Assembly: GCA_015680685.1 (NCBI GenBank)
Contig: MNCI01024146.1
Span: 282,124 to 346,123, forward strand
Length of the DNA stretch: 64,000 nt
Reading direction: 5' to 3'
Source: Gnetum montanum
Taxonomy: Eukaryota; Streptophyta; Gnetopsida; Gnetales; Gnetaceae
The notes under the pieces were generated by a model, which worked only from the letters and a program-made list of their open reading frames with translations, was not told the DNA's origin and did no database searches. The position numbers and the translations under genes are program-made. This document shows, in pieces, positions 35,543 through 47,789 of this stretch (positions are counted from its first letter, which is position 1; each line of letters starts with the position of its first letter).

Positions 35543-36366
35543 GGATGAATTGTTTTTAGCTTAGGCCCTGATATCAATCACATGCTACATTATCAAATAT
35601 CTGATATCCTGGGATGAATGCCTACCTATAAATACAACACTTGGGCACATGATTCATCCATTTCATTCCTTAGTTTTTAGCAAAGCTCTTGTCGTTTGTT
35701 TTCTTCATAGTTAGAATATTTTTTAAGTGCCTACAATTGGAGTCAAAGAGTGTAAGGATCTTTATTTAAGCACTAATGTATCTAAACACCTTAGTGTGAA
35801 TAGCAATAAAGATGAGCTTTTCTAATCAAATCTTGCAACACTTGGAATAGATTAATGCTTTTTTTATGCATTTAATATTCATGCAATTTACTTTAATGAA
35901 TTTTAATAAAGTAATTAATATCAATTAAATAGAAAACATAAGCATGACCAATTCAAGCATATGTTTAAACTTGGTAATCCTAGTAGCACTTAAAACTTGG
36001 CAACCCAGTGATGCTATAACGTGTTTAGGATACAGAAAGTGGGAATGGATGTCTATGTTAGGATTAGTTAAGTGTTAGTAAGTTATTAGACTAATTAGAT
36101 TAATTACATATTAAATTTACTTTGTTTCCAGCACTTAGATGATTAAACCATAAAAGAAAAAATGATAAAAATTAGATGCCTTAGTTACACTTAACCATAC
36201 ACTTGCACTTCACAAGTGGGGCTAACAAGAATATGATTGCAACAATTAGATTCACCTCCTAGAAATTGATGTACTTAGAGAGCTAAAGTCTATGGACTTC
36301 AACCAAATTGAGAGTGAAAACTAGTGCTTCATATGGTTGGGTGTAGGGTATATTCACTACTCATCA
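35543..36366 (+). repeat. 5' LTR of element D
   Basis: It aligns with 51370-52166: GCTTAGGCC, then ACATGCTAC.TTATCA.ATATC, then GCCTACCTATAAATACA (TATA box), and it ends CACTACTCATCA. Its first bases are mutated (GGATG instead of TGATG). GATATC occurs twice near the start. Confidence 0.8.
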
Positions 36367-36367
36367 T

Positions 36368-36385
36368 TAGCATCATTGCTAGGGA
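36368..36385 (+). other. Primer-binding site of element D
   Basis: TAGCATCATTGCTAGGGA lies one base after the LTR and matches the tRNA-Asp-type site with five transitions. Confidence 0.65.
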
Positions 36386-36413
36386 CTTTAATTAGCTATG
36401 TGCACTATCTAGG

Positions 36414-37175
36414 TGATGAGTGGCGAGGTACCCCTACACTCAACCATACGAAATGAGCATAGCATGCATGATCCAGTTGAACTCCTCAAACTAAATGCCT
36501 AAACACCCCATGGAACACTTGGGGTTAATCATTCGTTGTTCTCCTAGACTTACTTGTTGTTGTCATGGTGTATGGTTAAGTAAGTCCGAGGTACATGATT
36601 TTTTTTTTGATCTTTTATGGTTTTATCTCCTATGCTATGAGGTGAAGGGTTGAGAAACTAACTAACTCTAACTAAGGACCTAAGTCTAAATTAACTAGCA
36701 TCAGCATCCGTTCCCACTTACCGTACACACTCTGAACTATGCAACTGTGGCTACCAAACGCTAATCGTTACTGGATCACCACACGTAACGTACATGCTCG
36801 AAGTGGTCGTACTGAGGCACTTAACTAGCCTAAGCGTGATGAGCAGTCGATTCCTTCACTAGCCGTACACATCCGTAGATGCTCGTAATCAAGTCGTACT
36901 CATCCCACGTTCTAGGAGACAAGGGTGAGAGAATCTAATCGTGATGAGTAGCTGATTCCTTGATTAGCCATACACATTCGTCAATACTCGTAATCAAGTC
37001 GTACTCATGCCGCACTAATGCATGTAATAAATAACATGTAATAAACCTATTCCATGCACTACAAGGTTTATCCACAAAGCTCGTCTTTATTGCCGTACAC
37101 AANGCAATATCACGTAGGTGATATCGCAGGGGACGACGCGATATCGCGATGGCCGTGTTATCAATATCACGTAGG
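36414..37175 (-). repeat. 3' LTR of element C, truncated
   Basis: It begins TGATGAGTGGCGAGGTACCC as in B. The U3 end is incomplete: after the N at 37103 the sequence jumps into the GATATC cluster, and at CGTAGG it runs straight into internal sequence, so the terminal CATCA, the polypurine tract and several hundred bases are absent. The TATA box is missing. Whether this is a real deletion or a collapsed assembly is unclear. Confidence 0.7.
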
Positions 37176-37179
37176 CCCT

Positions 37180-38390
37180 GGGAATGTCATATGGAACAAG
37201 AGTTAAAGTCTTAACCACAAGAATTTACCAAAAAGAAAACAATGCATCAATCAAAATATATACACTAATGATACAACTGGCAATGAGGTGAACAATGGAG
37301 AGAGGGATGGAGAGAAGAGAAATGGAATGAAATCCCAAGAACAAGGTGGTGTACAACCCCTTGTGTGTTTGATGATTAATGTGACATGGCAAATCTCATT
37401 CCAACTCCGACCTCAAACCAACCACATCCAGTGACTTCGCATCAATGCATTCTGTTAAACCATCCACTTGGATAACAAGAATGCACTCTCCAAGAGCCAC
37501 CACCATTCCGATGAAATAAAGGAGAAGGGGAAGCGAGAAGGGCCTTAGTTAGAGGGAACACTTTTGGTTCCATAACCAGTGTTTGTAGCCCATGTTTATT
37601 CGTCTAAGGGGTATGCTTTGAATTCTCACTTGGTTTTTGGTTGTTTTTTTTTTCTTTTTGTGTTTTGTGTTGTGTTTTTATGCATGAGAACCACACCATG
37701 CAAAGACTTCTTATTTTTATTGTCTCAGCTTCCGATAATTGGGTAACATCGAAACGACAAGAAAACTCAAGAAGAAACATTCAAGCACCCAAGAGAATGA
37801 CCAACACAAAAGCATCAAGTTCCTTTGAAGTCACTCCCTTTTCAATCCGTGAGTCCTTCCTTAGTTTGAGAAATGCCTAGTCACCGATTCATTAAAGTTC
37901 TTATTAGAAGGGGACTGTACATTTCCAAGCCGAGAGAGACCATAGAAATGGGTGGATAGACGGATAAAGTGGTCTCGTTGCCTACCATATCAAAAGAAAC
38001 ATACCTTAGTATCAACATTATGACTTAAAGGTAAAAACCAAACATTAGCAAGCAATATGAAAGCAGTTCATACCATCATGAAGAACGCTTATTATGGGAC
38101 AAACTTACATGGTGGAACACACACACACACAAAAATTGGAAAAGTATAACGATGATGTAAAACAAAAATTGAAAAAGAACTGAGGGCCCCATATGATCAG
38201 CATAGGTAGCCATCTCCCCCATGACTGAGTGGAAAGGGAGAGATCTGAAATAATGAGTGCCTGTTTGAATTTCTAAGAAGTGTTCAACTTCTCCCAATTG
38301 ATGATCTTAGATTAAGGGGTGGAAGTTGGCGATGCTCATATTCCAATGTATCTATGCCTTTGTTGTTGGCATGGGTTTCCTCAGTTCGTT
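37180..38390 (-). other. Non-coding 3' region of element C
   Basis: It is closely similar to the same region of B: CCTTAGTTAGAGG near 37544, TCCTTTGAAGTCACTCCCTT at 37821-37840, a short (CA)n near 38118 and CCCCATGACTGAGTGGAAAG near 38217. The minus-strand transition from protease into this block is the same in B and C. Confidence 0.55.
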
Positions 38391-38394
38391 CCAT

Positions 38395-41300
38395 TCACAT
38401 TTTTTTGCTCCTTCTAGCTATCAACCACGGGGTGTCTACCACTTCTTGTGTGGTTGCTACATACAGGAATCTTTGGTTCAAAATTTCGTGGGCACACCTA
38501 TTACGTGGAGGCATTTCCTCCATGTCATCACCCGATGAATCACTGTATGTGATGCATGGAACTTTCCTCTTCTCAATCTTTCCACATATGTTTATCTTAG
38601 AGATTTCCAAGGAAAGATCGTGGATCCTAAGGCATGCTTCTACTATGCTTAGCCATGCCCTTCCCATTATAATTGGGAAGCCCCCTTCATTGTTGTTTAC
38701 TTCAATCACTAGAAAATTAGCTGGGTAAGACCAACCACACACAGTGGTAATAATGTCCTCCACCAATCCCAAGGGAATGGTGATGGACTGGTCTGCCAGC
38801 TCTAGTTGAATGTTGCTCTTCTTAAGTTGTGGTAGATTCCAGGCATGGTACATCCTTGGTGAAATTAGGTTGACTTCGGAACCTGAGTCAAGAAGAGCCT
38901 TATGTGGTTTGTTTTTGGCGATCTACAAATAGATTAAGGGACTTCCAGGATCAATTAGTTTCCTGGGAGTGTGGCCCACCTTGATCCAGTCAGTTATGGT
39001 ATGCTTTAACATAACCGTATGCATTATGCTCTATTAGACTGAAGGGTGCTCCGAAGTGTTAGATGGTGATGAAAGAGTGTACATAGCCTCAACCTCTTGT
39101 TATTGTCAGAGTTTATCTGGGCTTTTGGTTCTAAAGTAAGGTCTTCTCTTTTTATAGTTTTCAGAACCAATAGCAGGTTGGATATTTACAGCTCTTGTAG
39201 CGTGACATTGCTACGGTTGAGGAGGAAGTTCCCCTTGCATTGTTGGAGCAAGAGGTGTTATGGGAACTACTTGTGGTGGAAGAGGTGTGGGTGGATTAGG
39301 AGGATGATACGAGTGTGAGATGTCTCCTGGAGGAGAAGGAGTCCTTTTGAAGTACTCCCAAACTTGGTAGTGATGGTTGGGGGTTGAGTGACTCATAGAG
39401 TCACTTGGAGAAATTGGCTGTTACACATAATAACCATAAGGGTCAGGCTACCAGTAAGGGTACTGTTGTGTTGGCGGTGGCATCCCCTATGATTGTGGAT
39501 ATTGCCACTGCTAATGCTATTCGATGGGCTATGGTGGAGTTCCACTTGGATAATACGTTAAGGGTTGGTGGAACTGCCTTGGGTTACCTTGTGGATAAGG
39601 TAACCTTTGGGGTGTTTTCCATTGGTTGAGTCTTGGATTAAGCGCATACACCCTAGACTCCTGTAGATATAAGATGATGGGGCAACATCCCTTAGGATGG
39701 TCATAATGACAGATCTCACATCCACCGTCATCGTCTAAATCCAAATCCACAACCACATCAGAGTTAGTGATTTTTCCCTTACCCTTGTTATGTGCAGGGC
39801 TTAAATCTCTCCACTTTTTCTTACCTTTGTCACTACTTTGTTCTATCTTAGACTCTTCTACAATTTTCAATACTATTTCAATTCTTGATTCTAAGGAATC
39901 CCACATTTTGTCTACTTTGGCCAATACCTCGATTGTTAATTTTTGGATTGGCAAAGTTTTCTGATTCACCAACTCTTCGATTGGTGACTCATCCTCTTCA
40001 TCATAAAATTTCACTCCCTTCTTTTGAAAGGAGGGATCACAGTTGTACTCTTCTGTACTTTCCCTTTTGCGTAGCTCACCATCTTCTTTTGCTACTTGCT
40101 CCAACAAGCTACGTACTTCATGGGCTCTAAGTTGTGAGAGTCTCCCTTGGGCATAAGTCCCAAGGGTTCTTCTAGTTTCATTGCTTAGCCTATCCATGAT
40201 GTGGTGAAGTCGATCCCACTGAGCATACCCATGGCCCGAGCAACGATGTAACAATGTGTAATAGCGGGCCATGGCAGCATCCAAGGGTTTGTGTGTACCT
40301 TGCTTCCAACCTTGGATTTGCTTACGCAAATTAGACACTTTGGAGTACGTTTGATACTTTTCGTTGAACAGTTCTAGCATCGTACTCCACCTCCTAATGG
40401 TTTCTGGTTCTAAGCATTGGTACCAGCTCTCTACTTCTTTGGTGAGTGTCCTTGGGAACAACTTAAGTTTTTTCCATTCATTTTCTATATTCTGTAAGGC
40501 ACAGGCATCGTGGAATGCCTGTAAATGATTTTGCAGACCTGCATTATATCCCCCCTCAAACCGTGGGATATTGTTCATGTCTAATCGTTTGATCTGACTA
40601 TCTTTTAAATGCCTTGTAGGAATCCTAATTTCCTCCATTATGTCAAGCATACTTTGGGTTGTGAGTAGGGGCTCATCATGATCATCTCTTTCATGACACC
40701 TATGATGTCTGTGTTGTTTCCTACTCTACCTACATCTTTTCCCTTGTCCTCTCTCTCGACTTTCACGTCTAGGTCTTTCATCCTTCTTACTTTTATCCTC
40801 ACCTTTATGTTCATGGTGGTTGTGCCCAGATGTGGAAGGAGAGGATGAGTGATGGGATGAAGGAGAAGAAGAAGGGGAACCATCGCCATGACGATGTTTT
40901 TTGCCTTCTCTTCTGCTGCTACGGCCCCAATCGTGGTAACAATGAAAGTGCCCGTCCTTAGCATAAGTGGTTGTTCCCTCTGTGAACAGCTAGTGTTCGT
41001 GGGCATTAGAACCAGGGATATGTATCGTTGATCATAGGTTTTGATACTCAACCTCCTCACCATCATTAGGAGGGGGAACATCCTTTGCTAAAGAACCCGT
41101 GATAAGGGGTTCCTCATCTCCTATTTTGCTAAGGATGTGCGGGACCTTGCCCTTTAAAAATGCATGTTTACTCTCCTTCCTTAAGTCTCTCATACGTTGG
41201 GAATCTATGGGATAATAATCCCTCATGTTAAAATCTTCCGCAACGTATTCAGCAAATAGTTCTTGCATTCCAATCTGCGCCAAGGCATGGAAAAGCATGC

Positions 41301-41529
41301 GAGAGATTGCTCGATCTGGGGGTAACACGATGTTACCTTGCAAATCTCTCCATCGCAGTTGCTCATCTTGATAGAGGATAAAAGTAAAATTAGGAATATA
41401 GTCATCGGGATGAGTATATGTCATCTTATATTGTTTAGGAATTGGCTAATTTTGGTTATGTGTTTTATGTTGCCGACTGTCTCGTGTCTGGTCCTTAGGT
41501 GGTGAGTTGATCTTATGAGAAGAAGGCAT
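38395..41529 (-). pseudogene. gag-protease of element C, few lesions
   Basis: The start MPSSHKINSPPKDQ is at 41529. An in-frame TAG precedes TYTHPDDYIPNFTFIL (41424), and an Arg/His/Ser-rich region follows in another frame (41081-40638). A 373-codon open segment (40650-39529) holds the gag domain: DMNNIPRFEGGYNAGLQNHL, WYQCLEPETIRRWSTMLELF, WKQGTHKPLDAAMARYYTLL and a zinc knuckle CEICHYDHPKGCC spaced CX2CX3HX4C. A proline-rich linker leads to the protease, with an intact active site LLDSGSEVNLIS (near 38890) and then LADQSITIPLGLVEDI and FPIIMGRAWLSIVEACL. It ends at a stop at 38395 with no RT following. Confidence 0.8.
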
Positions 41530-41653
41530 TTTTATCGGTGTGCTAATTTCACCATTATATAATTTTTCTCTTTTGGTTAACTCGAAGGTTCGTTAAGGCT
41601 CACAACGATGTAAGTGATATCCCTTATGTTCTATTCAACGCACAAACACTTAG

Positions 41654-41670
41654 TCCCCAGCAACGACACT
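41654..41670 (-). other. Primer-binding site of element C
   Basis: On the minus strand AGTGTCGTTGCTGGGGA follows the LTR end CTCATCA by two bases. It matches the tRNA-Asp-type site with a few transitions. Confidence 0.65.
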
Positions 41671-41672
41671 AA

Positions 41673-42961
41673 TGATGAGTGGCAAGGTACCCCTACACTC
41701 AACCATACTAAATGACTGTAGCATGCATGATCCGGTCGAACTCCGCAGACTAAATGCCTAAACGCCCCATGGAACACTTGGGGTTAATCATTCATTATCT
41801 TCCTAGACTTACTTGTTGTTGTCACGATGTATGGTTAAGTAAGTCTGAGGTATATGATTTTTTTTTTTATCTTTTATGGTTTTATCTCTTATGCTATGAG
41901 GTGAAGAATTGAGCAACTAACTAACTCTAACTAAGGACCTAAGTCTAAATTAACTAGCGTCAGCATCCATTCCCACTTACCATACACACCCTGAACTATG
42001 CAACTGTGGCTACCAAATGCTAATCGTTACTGGGATCACCACACATAATACACATGCTTGAAGCGCTCGTACTGAGGTACTTAACTAGCCTAAGCATGAT
42101 GAGCAGCTGATTCCTTGACTAGTTGTACACATTTGTAGATGCTCGTAATTAAGTCGTACTCATCCCGCTTTCTAGGAGACAAGGGTGAGAGAATCTAATC
42201 GTGATGAGTAGCCGATTCCTTGATTAGCCGTACACATTCATCAATGCTCGTAATCAACTCGTACTCATGTCGTGCTAATGCATGTAATAAATAACATGTA
42301 GGAAATAACATGTAATAAACCTATATCATGCACTACAAGGTTTATCCACAAAGCTCATCTTTATTGCCATACACAACTTACGTTCAGGTACAAAGCTACT
42401 TGAATAAAGATCCATTCACTTGGGGACTCCTATTGCGGGCACATGGAAAATATTCTATCTTTGGAGTGATCAAACTACCAAAGCTTCACTACTTCTAGCC
42501 TAGGATGGGAAATGAGGGGAGTGCAACCTCTTATTTATAGATTTGGCAGTAGACCACGATATCACATAGGTGATATCGTAGGGGACGACTCGATATCGCA
42601 TACGCAATATCCCATGGGATGCGATATCGCAGCGACCGTCATATCGTGTACGCTATATCGCAGTGCATGCGATATCTCGTCTTTATTGTCATGCACAACT
42701 TGCATTCAGGTACAAAGCTGCTCGAATAAAGATCTGTTCACTTGGGGACTCCTACTACAGGCACATGGAAAATATTTTATCTTTGAAGTGATCAAACTGC
42801 TAGAGCTTCGCTACTTCTATCCTAGGATGGGAAATGAGGGGAGTGCCCCCTCTTATTTATAGATTTGGCGGTGGACTGCGATATCACGTACACGATATCG
42901 CAGGGGATGATGTGATATCGTGTACGCGATATCATGGTGCATGCGATATTGCATCTCATCA
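41673..42961 (-). repeat. 5' LTR of element C with duplicated U3
   Basis: At 1289 bases this LTR is about 500 longer than its relatives. The segment 42354-42675 is repeated as 42676-42961 (period 322): both contain CTTTATTG, the CAC.TGGGGACTCCTA block, a TATA box (near 42533 and 42854) and a GATATC cluster. It thus carries two U3-type promoters in tandem. Confidence 0.8.
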
Positions 42962-42966
42962 CTAGA

Positions 42967-43069
42967 AATTAATGAGATAATTTAGAATCATTGTAATGAA
43001 CCCATCAAAGCTAAATCATTCAACTAACAAAGTATATTACAAGCACCCTATTTTTCTTAGTAAACTAAA
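42967..43069 (+). other. Leader of element D, downstream part
   Basis: This is the part of D's untranslated leader that lies between the insertion site of C and D's gag start. With the 47 bases at 36367-36413 it gives a leader of about 150 bases, close to that of element B. Confidence 0.6.
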
Positions 43070-45395
43070 ATGACTTCTTCTCACAAGGATGATTCTCTAT
43101 TGTGATTTGAACATACACCCAATCAACAAAGGAATGAATAGTCAAATTAGCTAGTGGCCCACTAATGCAAAGTGATATATACTCATCTTGATGAGTATGT
43201 GCTAAACTTCACCTTCATCCTACATCAGGATGAATAGTTGTAATGGAGGGACATGGAGGGTAACATTGTATTATTGCCTGATCGATTAGTTAATATGATG
43301 CTACACTAAACTCTTATGAGGTTGGGCATCAAGGGGATCAATGTTAAATACATTATTTAGTACCACGACTATCAGGATTACCATCCCAGTGAGGCACAAC
43401 ACAAAAAGATTGACAATAGGAGAGGCACTATGAAGCTTTGAAGGAGAAATAGTTCAACAATCCCTTGTTCCTATTGAGTCAAAAAGATAGTCAGGATCCC
43501 TTTTCTAGGGGTTCTTAATTCATTGACTCTCCTCCCCTTAGTTTCTACAAAGGGACCTCAAACTAGAATTTATAGTCCACTATAAACAATCTTGGTTTAG
43601 GCAAGAATGTGTCCCATGATCATGGGGGATCCAAAGATAGGAGTCATGGCAGGGATAAGGATAAGCATCATGATGATGATCATGGCCGTGACCATAGAAG
43701 AGGAGGTCGCAAACACCATGGTGGTGCTAGTCCTCCTTCCTATTCATCTTCAACATTATCATCTTCCTTCTCTAGCTTTGACCGAAGTCGCAGAGGATGT
43801 GACCATGATGAAGGTGACTGATGGAATAGAGATGATTGTAGGACCCACTATACTAGTCAAGACCAGGGGCATGGGCAATTAAGGGAGGTCTGCCATCATG
43901 AAACAAGGGATAGTAGAGGGCATCATAGGCATCATGGCCATCCTAGAGGCCATGATTATAATGAACCTTTTCTTGCAACTCAAAACATGTTGAACATTAT
44001 AGAGGCTATGAGGATTCCAATAAGGCATGTGAAAGATAGAAAAATCAAGCAGTTGAATATGCACAATATTCCCACGTTTGAAAGAGGATGCAACTTAGAT
44101 CCACATAATCATCTTCAATCCTTTCACACTACTTGTGCCTTAAATAACATGGAGAAGGAATGGCAAAAATTAAATTTTCTTCCAAGGACACTCATCAAAG
44201 AAGCTGAAAGTTAGTACTGGTCCTTGGAGCTGAAATCAATTTGTAGATGGAGTAACATGCTTGAGCTCTTTAATAACAAGTATCAAACATACTCCTAAGT
44301 GTCCAACTTGAGAAAATAAATCCAACATTGGAAATAAGGAACACATAAACCCTTGGACATAGCCATGGGTAGGTACTATTCTCTCTTACATCAATGCCCT
44401 AGCTATGATTATTCTCAAAGAGAATAGCTCCTTCATATCATAGATGGGCGCTACACAAAAACATGGAAAACTCTTAGGGTCTATGCCCAAGGAAGACATC
44501 TAGAATTAAGGGCTTATTAGATTCAAAGGCTAATCAAGTAGGTTGTCAAAGAAGAACAAGAGTTAAGAAAAAGAGAAATAGTTAAGGAGTACAATTAGGA
44601 TCCTTCCATCTGTAAAAGGAAAGTTTGGTCCTATGATAATGAGGTGGTACAATGAAAGACCTTGCCAATTCAAAATTCTATTTCTAAAATTTCGGTTAAG
44701 TTGGACAAAATGTAGGACTCTTTGGATGAAAAGTTAAAAATTTCTCTAAAAATAGCAGAAGAATACAAACAGAAAAGTATTGATTATGATTGTAGAAGAA
44801 GAAAGGAAGCTAAATGTATCCACCAAAGGGGTAATGCCAAGGCTGCTACAGTTGAGGAGGTTATGGATTCTATATTAAATGATGATGGTGGGTGTGACAT
44901 CTACCACTACAAACATCCTAAGGAATAGTTTTCCACTGTGTCACACTTTTAGGAGTCTAGGATATATGCTCTAAATCCTAGACTGGGTAGAATGAAAGCA
45001 CACAGAATGTTGCCTTATCCTCAAGGAAATCAAAAGCAATTCCAACAACAAGTCTATTATCTGAGAGGAACTCCATCAAAACCTTATGTGTAGTACCATT
45101 AGTGGCAACACCCATAGTCATGGGGAATGCTACTATCAAGATAACAATATCCTTACTAGTAGCCAAATTCATATGGGTACTATGTTTGACAACCCATTTC
45201 TTCACATGAATCTTTCAATCACACTTCCTTCCAACATCACTACTACCCTCCTAAGTACTATAGAGCCTAATATCCAAGAGGGGAATCCCCATTCCCTTAT
45301 TACCCTCCTCATTCTGCTACACATTTTCCTCCATCATCAACTCAATTACCACTTGCTCCATCAATGCAGGATGAAATTCTAGCCTAGCTATAGTA
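43070..45395 (+). pseudogene. gag of element D, broken
   Basis: The start MTSSHKDDSLL at 43070 corresponds to those of B and C. At 43609-43821 a charged low-complexity region (KDRSHGRDKDKHHDDDHG) is followed by a serine run. The gag domain begins at 43987 with RIPIRHVKDRKIKQLNMHN and the core continues to about 44500 in pieces. At 44890 the knuckle region is degraded to GGCDIYHYKHPKE, so the second Cys is lost. Multiple stops break the frame. Confidence 0.7.
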
Positions 45396-45559
45396 ATGTA
45401 ATGCCAGCATGGTCATTAACTTATAGCCAGCTCTGCAATAGAGTGGTTTAGAAAACAAATCCTGAAAAAGACAATTCTTTTGAACCAATAGTCATAAAAA
45501 TCCCTCATAGACATATGTGATTGATAATCCTATTTCTCCCCCATCCTCTACATCTACAT

Positions 45560-46070
45560 CATTTGATTCCCCTTCAAACCAAATGCCTCCCAAAGTGCAT
45601 ACAATCATATTAACCCATGCAATAATTGATTGGATTAAGGTTGGCCACCTTCTCAAGAAAAGATCTAATCTTACGAGTCCTATTATTTACCTACAAATTA
45701 TTGGAAATAATCCTTGCAAGACTATTTTGCACTCAAGTTCTAGTGTAAATATGATTTCTCATTAGATGAACAAAGCCTAGAACTTACCTCCACTCAAGAA
45801 GAACAACATTCATCTTAAGTTGGTAGATCAATCCATCACTACTCCTTTGGGACTAGTGGAGGACATTGTGACCACTATCTATGGGTGGTCCTATCCTATT
45901 GACTTCTTGGTGGTCCATGTTAATAATTGTAAGGGGGACTTCCCAATCATCATGGGAAGGGCTTAGTTAAGCACCATTGATGCATGACTAGGAATCAAAG
46001 ACCTCTCCTTGATAATTTTTAAGGAAAATGTATTCAAGAAGATAGAGAAGAAGAGAGTTCCATAAATAGT
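45560..46070 (+). pseudogene. Protease of element D, broken
   Basis: The frame shows ILHSSSSVNMISH at 45728, corresponding to LLDSGSEVNLISP in element C, so the catalytic Asp has become His and the Gly has become Ser. It continues with LKLVDQSITTPLGLVEDIVT, PIDFLVVHVNNCKGDFPIIM and GRA-stop-LSTIDA. The enzyme would release the mature gag and pol proteins. This copy is dead. Confidence 0.75.
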
Positions 46071-46559
46071 GTATAGTGATACAGGCTGCAACTCCATGCT
46101 AAAATAATGATCCATAAAAAGTACATCCATCATAACATGTAGATAGTATGAAAATGTGTCTGAAATTCAAAGGTGCTTGTATGCAGTAGTCACAAAACAA
46201 GGGGACACCCAATGGTAAACAACTAATCCTAATAGAAACTCAACAATTTCCATGGAACCAACTGAGAACTTGACAAGTGCCTACATTGAAGGCATGGATG
46301 AAATGGAGCAAATCCATTACCAACTCTCTAATGAACTTGATGAAATTTATTGAGAAGAGTTGGAGATCTCTAAAATTTTTAAACATGAGCCCCTAGAGTT
46401 GAAAACTCTACCTATTGACATGGAATATGCTTTTCTAAATAATGGAAAACCGATGATAATTAATGCCAACCTTGCTTCTAAAAAAAAGTTATTGAAGTTG
46501 ATCAATAAATGATCAATAGTTTTTTCTTGGTGATATCCTAAACTCACTAGAATTGATCC

Positions 46560-47730
46560 TAGGATATGCTAGCACTGCATCTATACAGATCCTTCCATGA
46601 AGCCAAAGAGGTAGCTACAGCAATGAGTGAACCACAAACTCAAGTAGATCATCAAGTAGGAGATTGAACAACTCCTCAAGGTAAGGTTCATCTATCCCAT
46701 TATAGATAATGAGTGGGTTAGTTCACTTGCAATAGTGCTAATGAAAGGTAAAAAAAGAAGGATCTATATTGACTTCAGGTTGTTGAACATAGCAACTTAC
46801 AAAGATCATTTCCTGTTGTCATTTGTGGACCATGTGTTGGACACCATTTTTAGACATTGCTTTTACAAATTTATAGATGATTATAGTGGCTATAACCAAA
46901 TCTAGATTGTGCCAAAAGATCAGTCTAAAATAAGATTCACAACTCCCTAGGGAAATTTTACATATAGAAAGATGTCATTCAATCTACGCAATGCTCCTAC
47001 AACCTTCGAACACCTTGTCCTAAGCATCTTTTTATAGCATATCAATAGTGGGGTGAAAGTCTTTATGGATGACTTCTCCACCTATGGGACTACATTTGAG
47101 AAAGCCCTAGATTGTCTTGAGCAAGTGCTAAAAACGTATGTGGAGACAAACCTTTGACTCAACTAGTAGAAAATCCATCTAACTCAACTAGTAGATCATC
47201 TAAGGAATTACCCGCTAACTAGAAACTATCAAAGATGTCTAGCCATTCCTTGGTCACACTGGCTACTCTTGGTGATTCATAAAGAATTTCTCTAAGATCA
47301 CTAAACTATTGGTTGAGCTTATAAAGAAGGATGCACTATTTGTCTAGACTAAGGAATGTGAGAATGCATTCAAACAACTCAAGCAAAAGCTTGTAGAAAT
47401 CCTAATTCTATGAGCACCTAACTAGCCTAGACCATTTCACATCATGATGGATGCATCAAATTATTCCTTGGGGCCTATGCTCACTTAATTAGATGATTAG
47501 AAACATCCTTACTACATTCACTATGCAAATTGAAGCATTGTGGGTGCACAACTGAGTTACATCACAATAGAGAAAGAATTCATGGTGGTCATGTATTCCT
47601 TGGAGAAATTTAGGCACTATGTGCTTGGGTACAAGGTGTTTGTGCACAAAAAACATAGTGCAATCCCATTCTTGATGAACAAACCAATGGTGAGCCCCTA
47701 TATCATATGGTGGATTGTGATCTTTTAAAC
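46560..47730 (+). pseudogene. Reverse transcriptase-RNase H of element D, broken
   Basis: The RT frame gives KGKKRRIYIDFRLLNIATYK (46745), KFIDDYSGYNQI (46868), KIRFTTP, YRKMSFNLRNAPTTFEHLV and VKVFMDDFSTYGTTF (47057), with FMDD as the catalytic motif. The RNase H part gives KECENAFKQLKQKLVEI (47348), HIMMDASNYSLGPML and GAQLSYITIEKEFMVVMYSL (47540). The stops are of the single-change type. Confidence 0.75.
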
Positions 47731-47789
47731 ATTCGATCTTATAATGGTAGATTGAAAAGGAATTGAGAATGTGATTGTTCACCACTTAT

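Larger units (their letters stand above)
36414..42961 (-). mobile_element. Gypsy element C, non-autonomous (gag-protease only), nested in D
   Basis: This minus-strand LTR element sits in element D's leader. The 5' LTR is 41673-42961 and the shortened 3' LTR 36414 to about 37175. The target duplication is CTAGG (36409-36413) and CTAGA (42962-42966). Its gag-protease frame is the best preserved in the window. There is no RT or integrase. The region between the 3' LTR and the conserved non-coding block is missing, joined at CGTAGG near 37170, with a single N at 37103. Confidence 0.8.

Noticed and set aside
42540-42680. Regularly spaced GATATC units as a CRISPR-like array
   Set aside because: The units are short palindromes with similar, not unique, intervals in LTRs of a plant genome.
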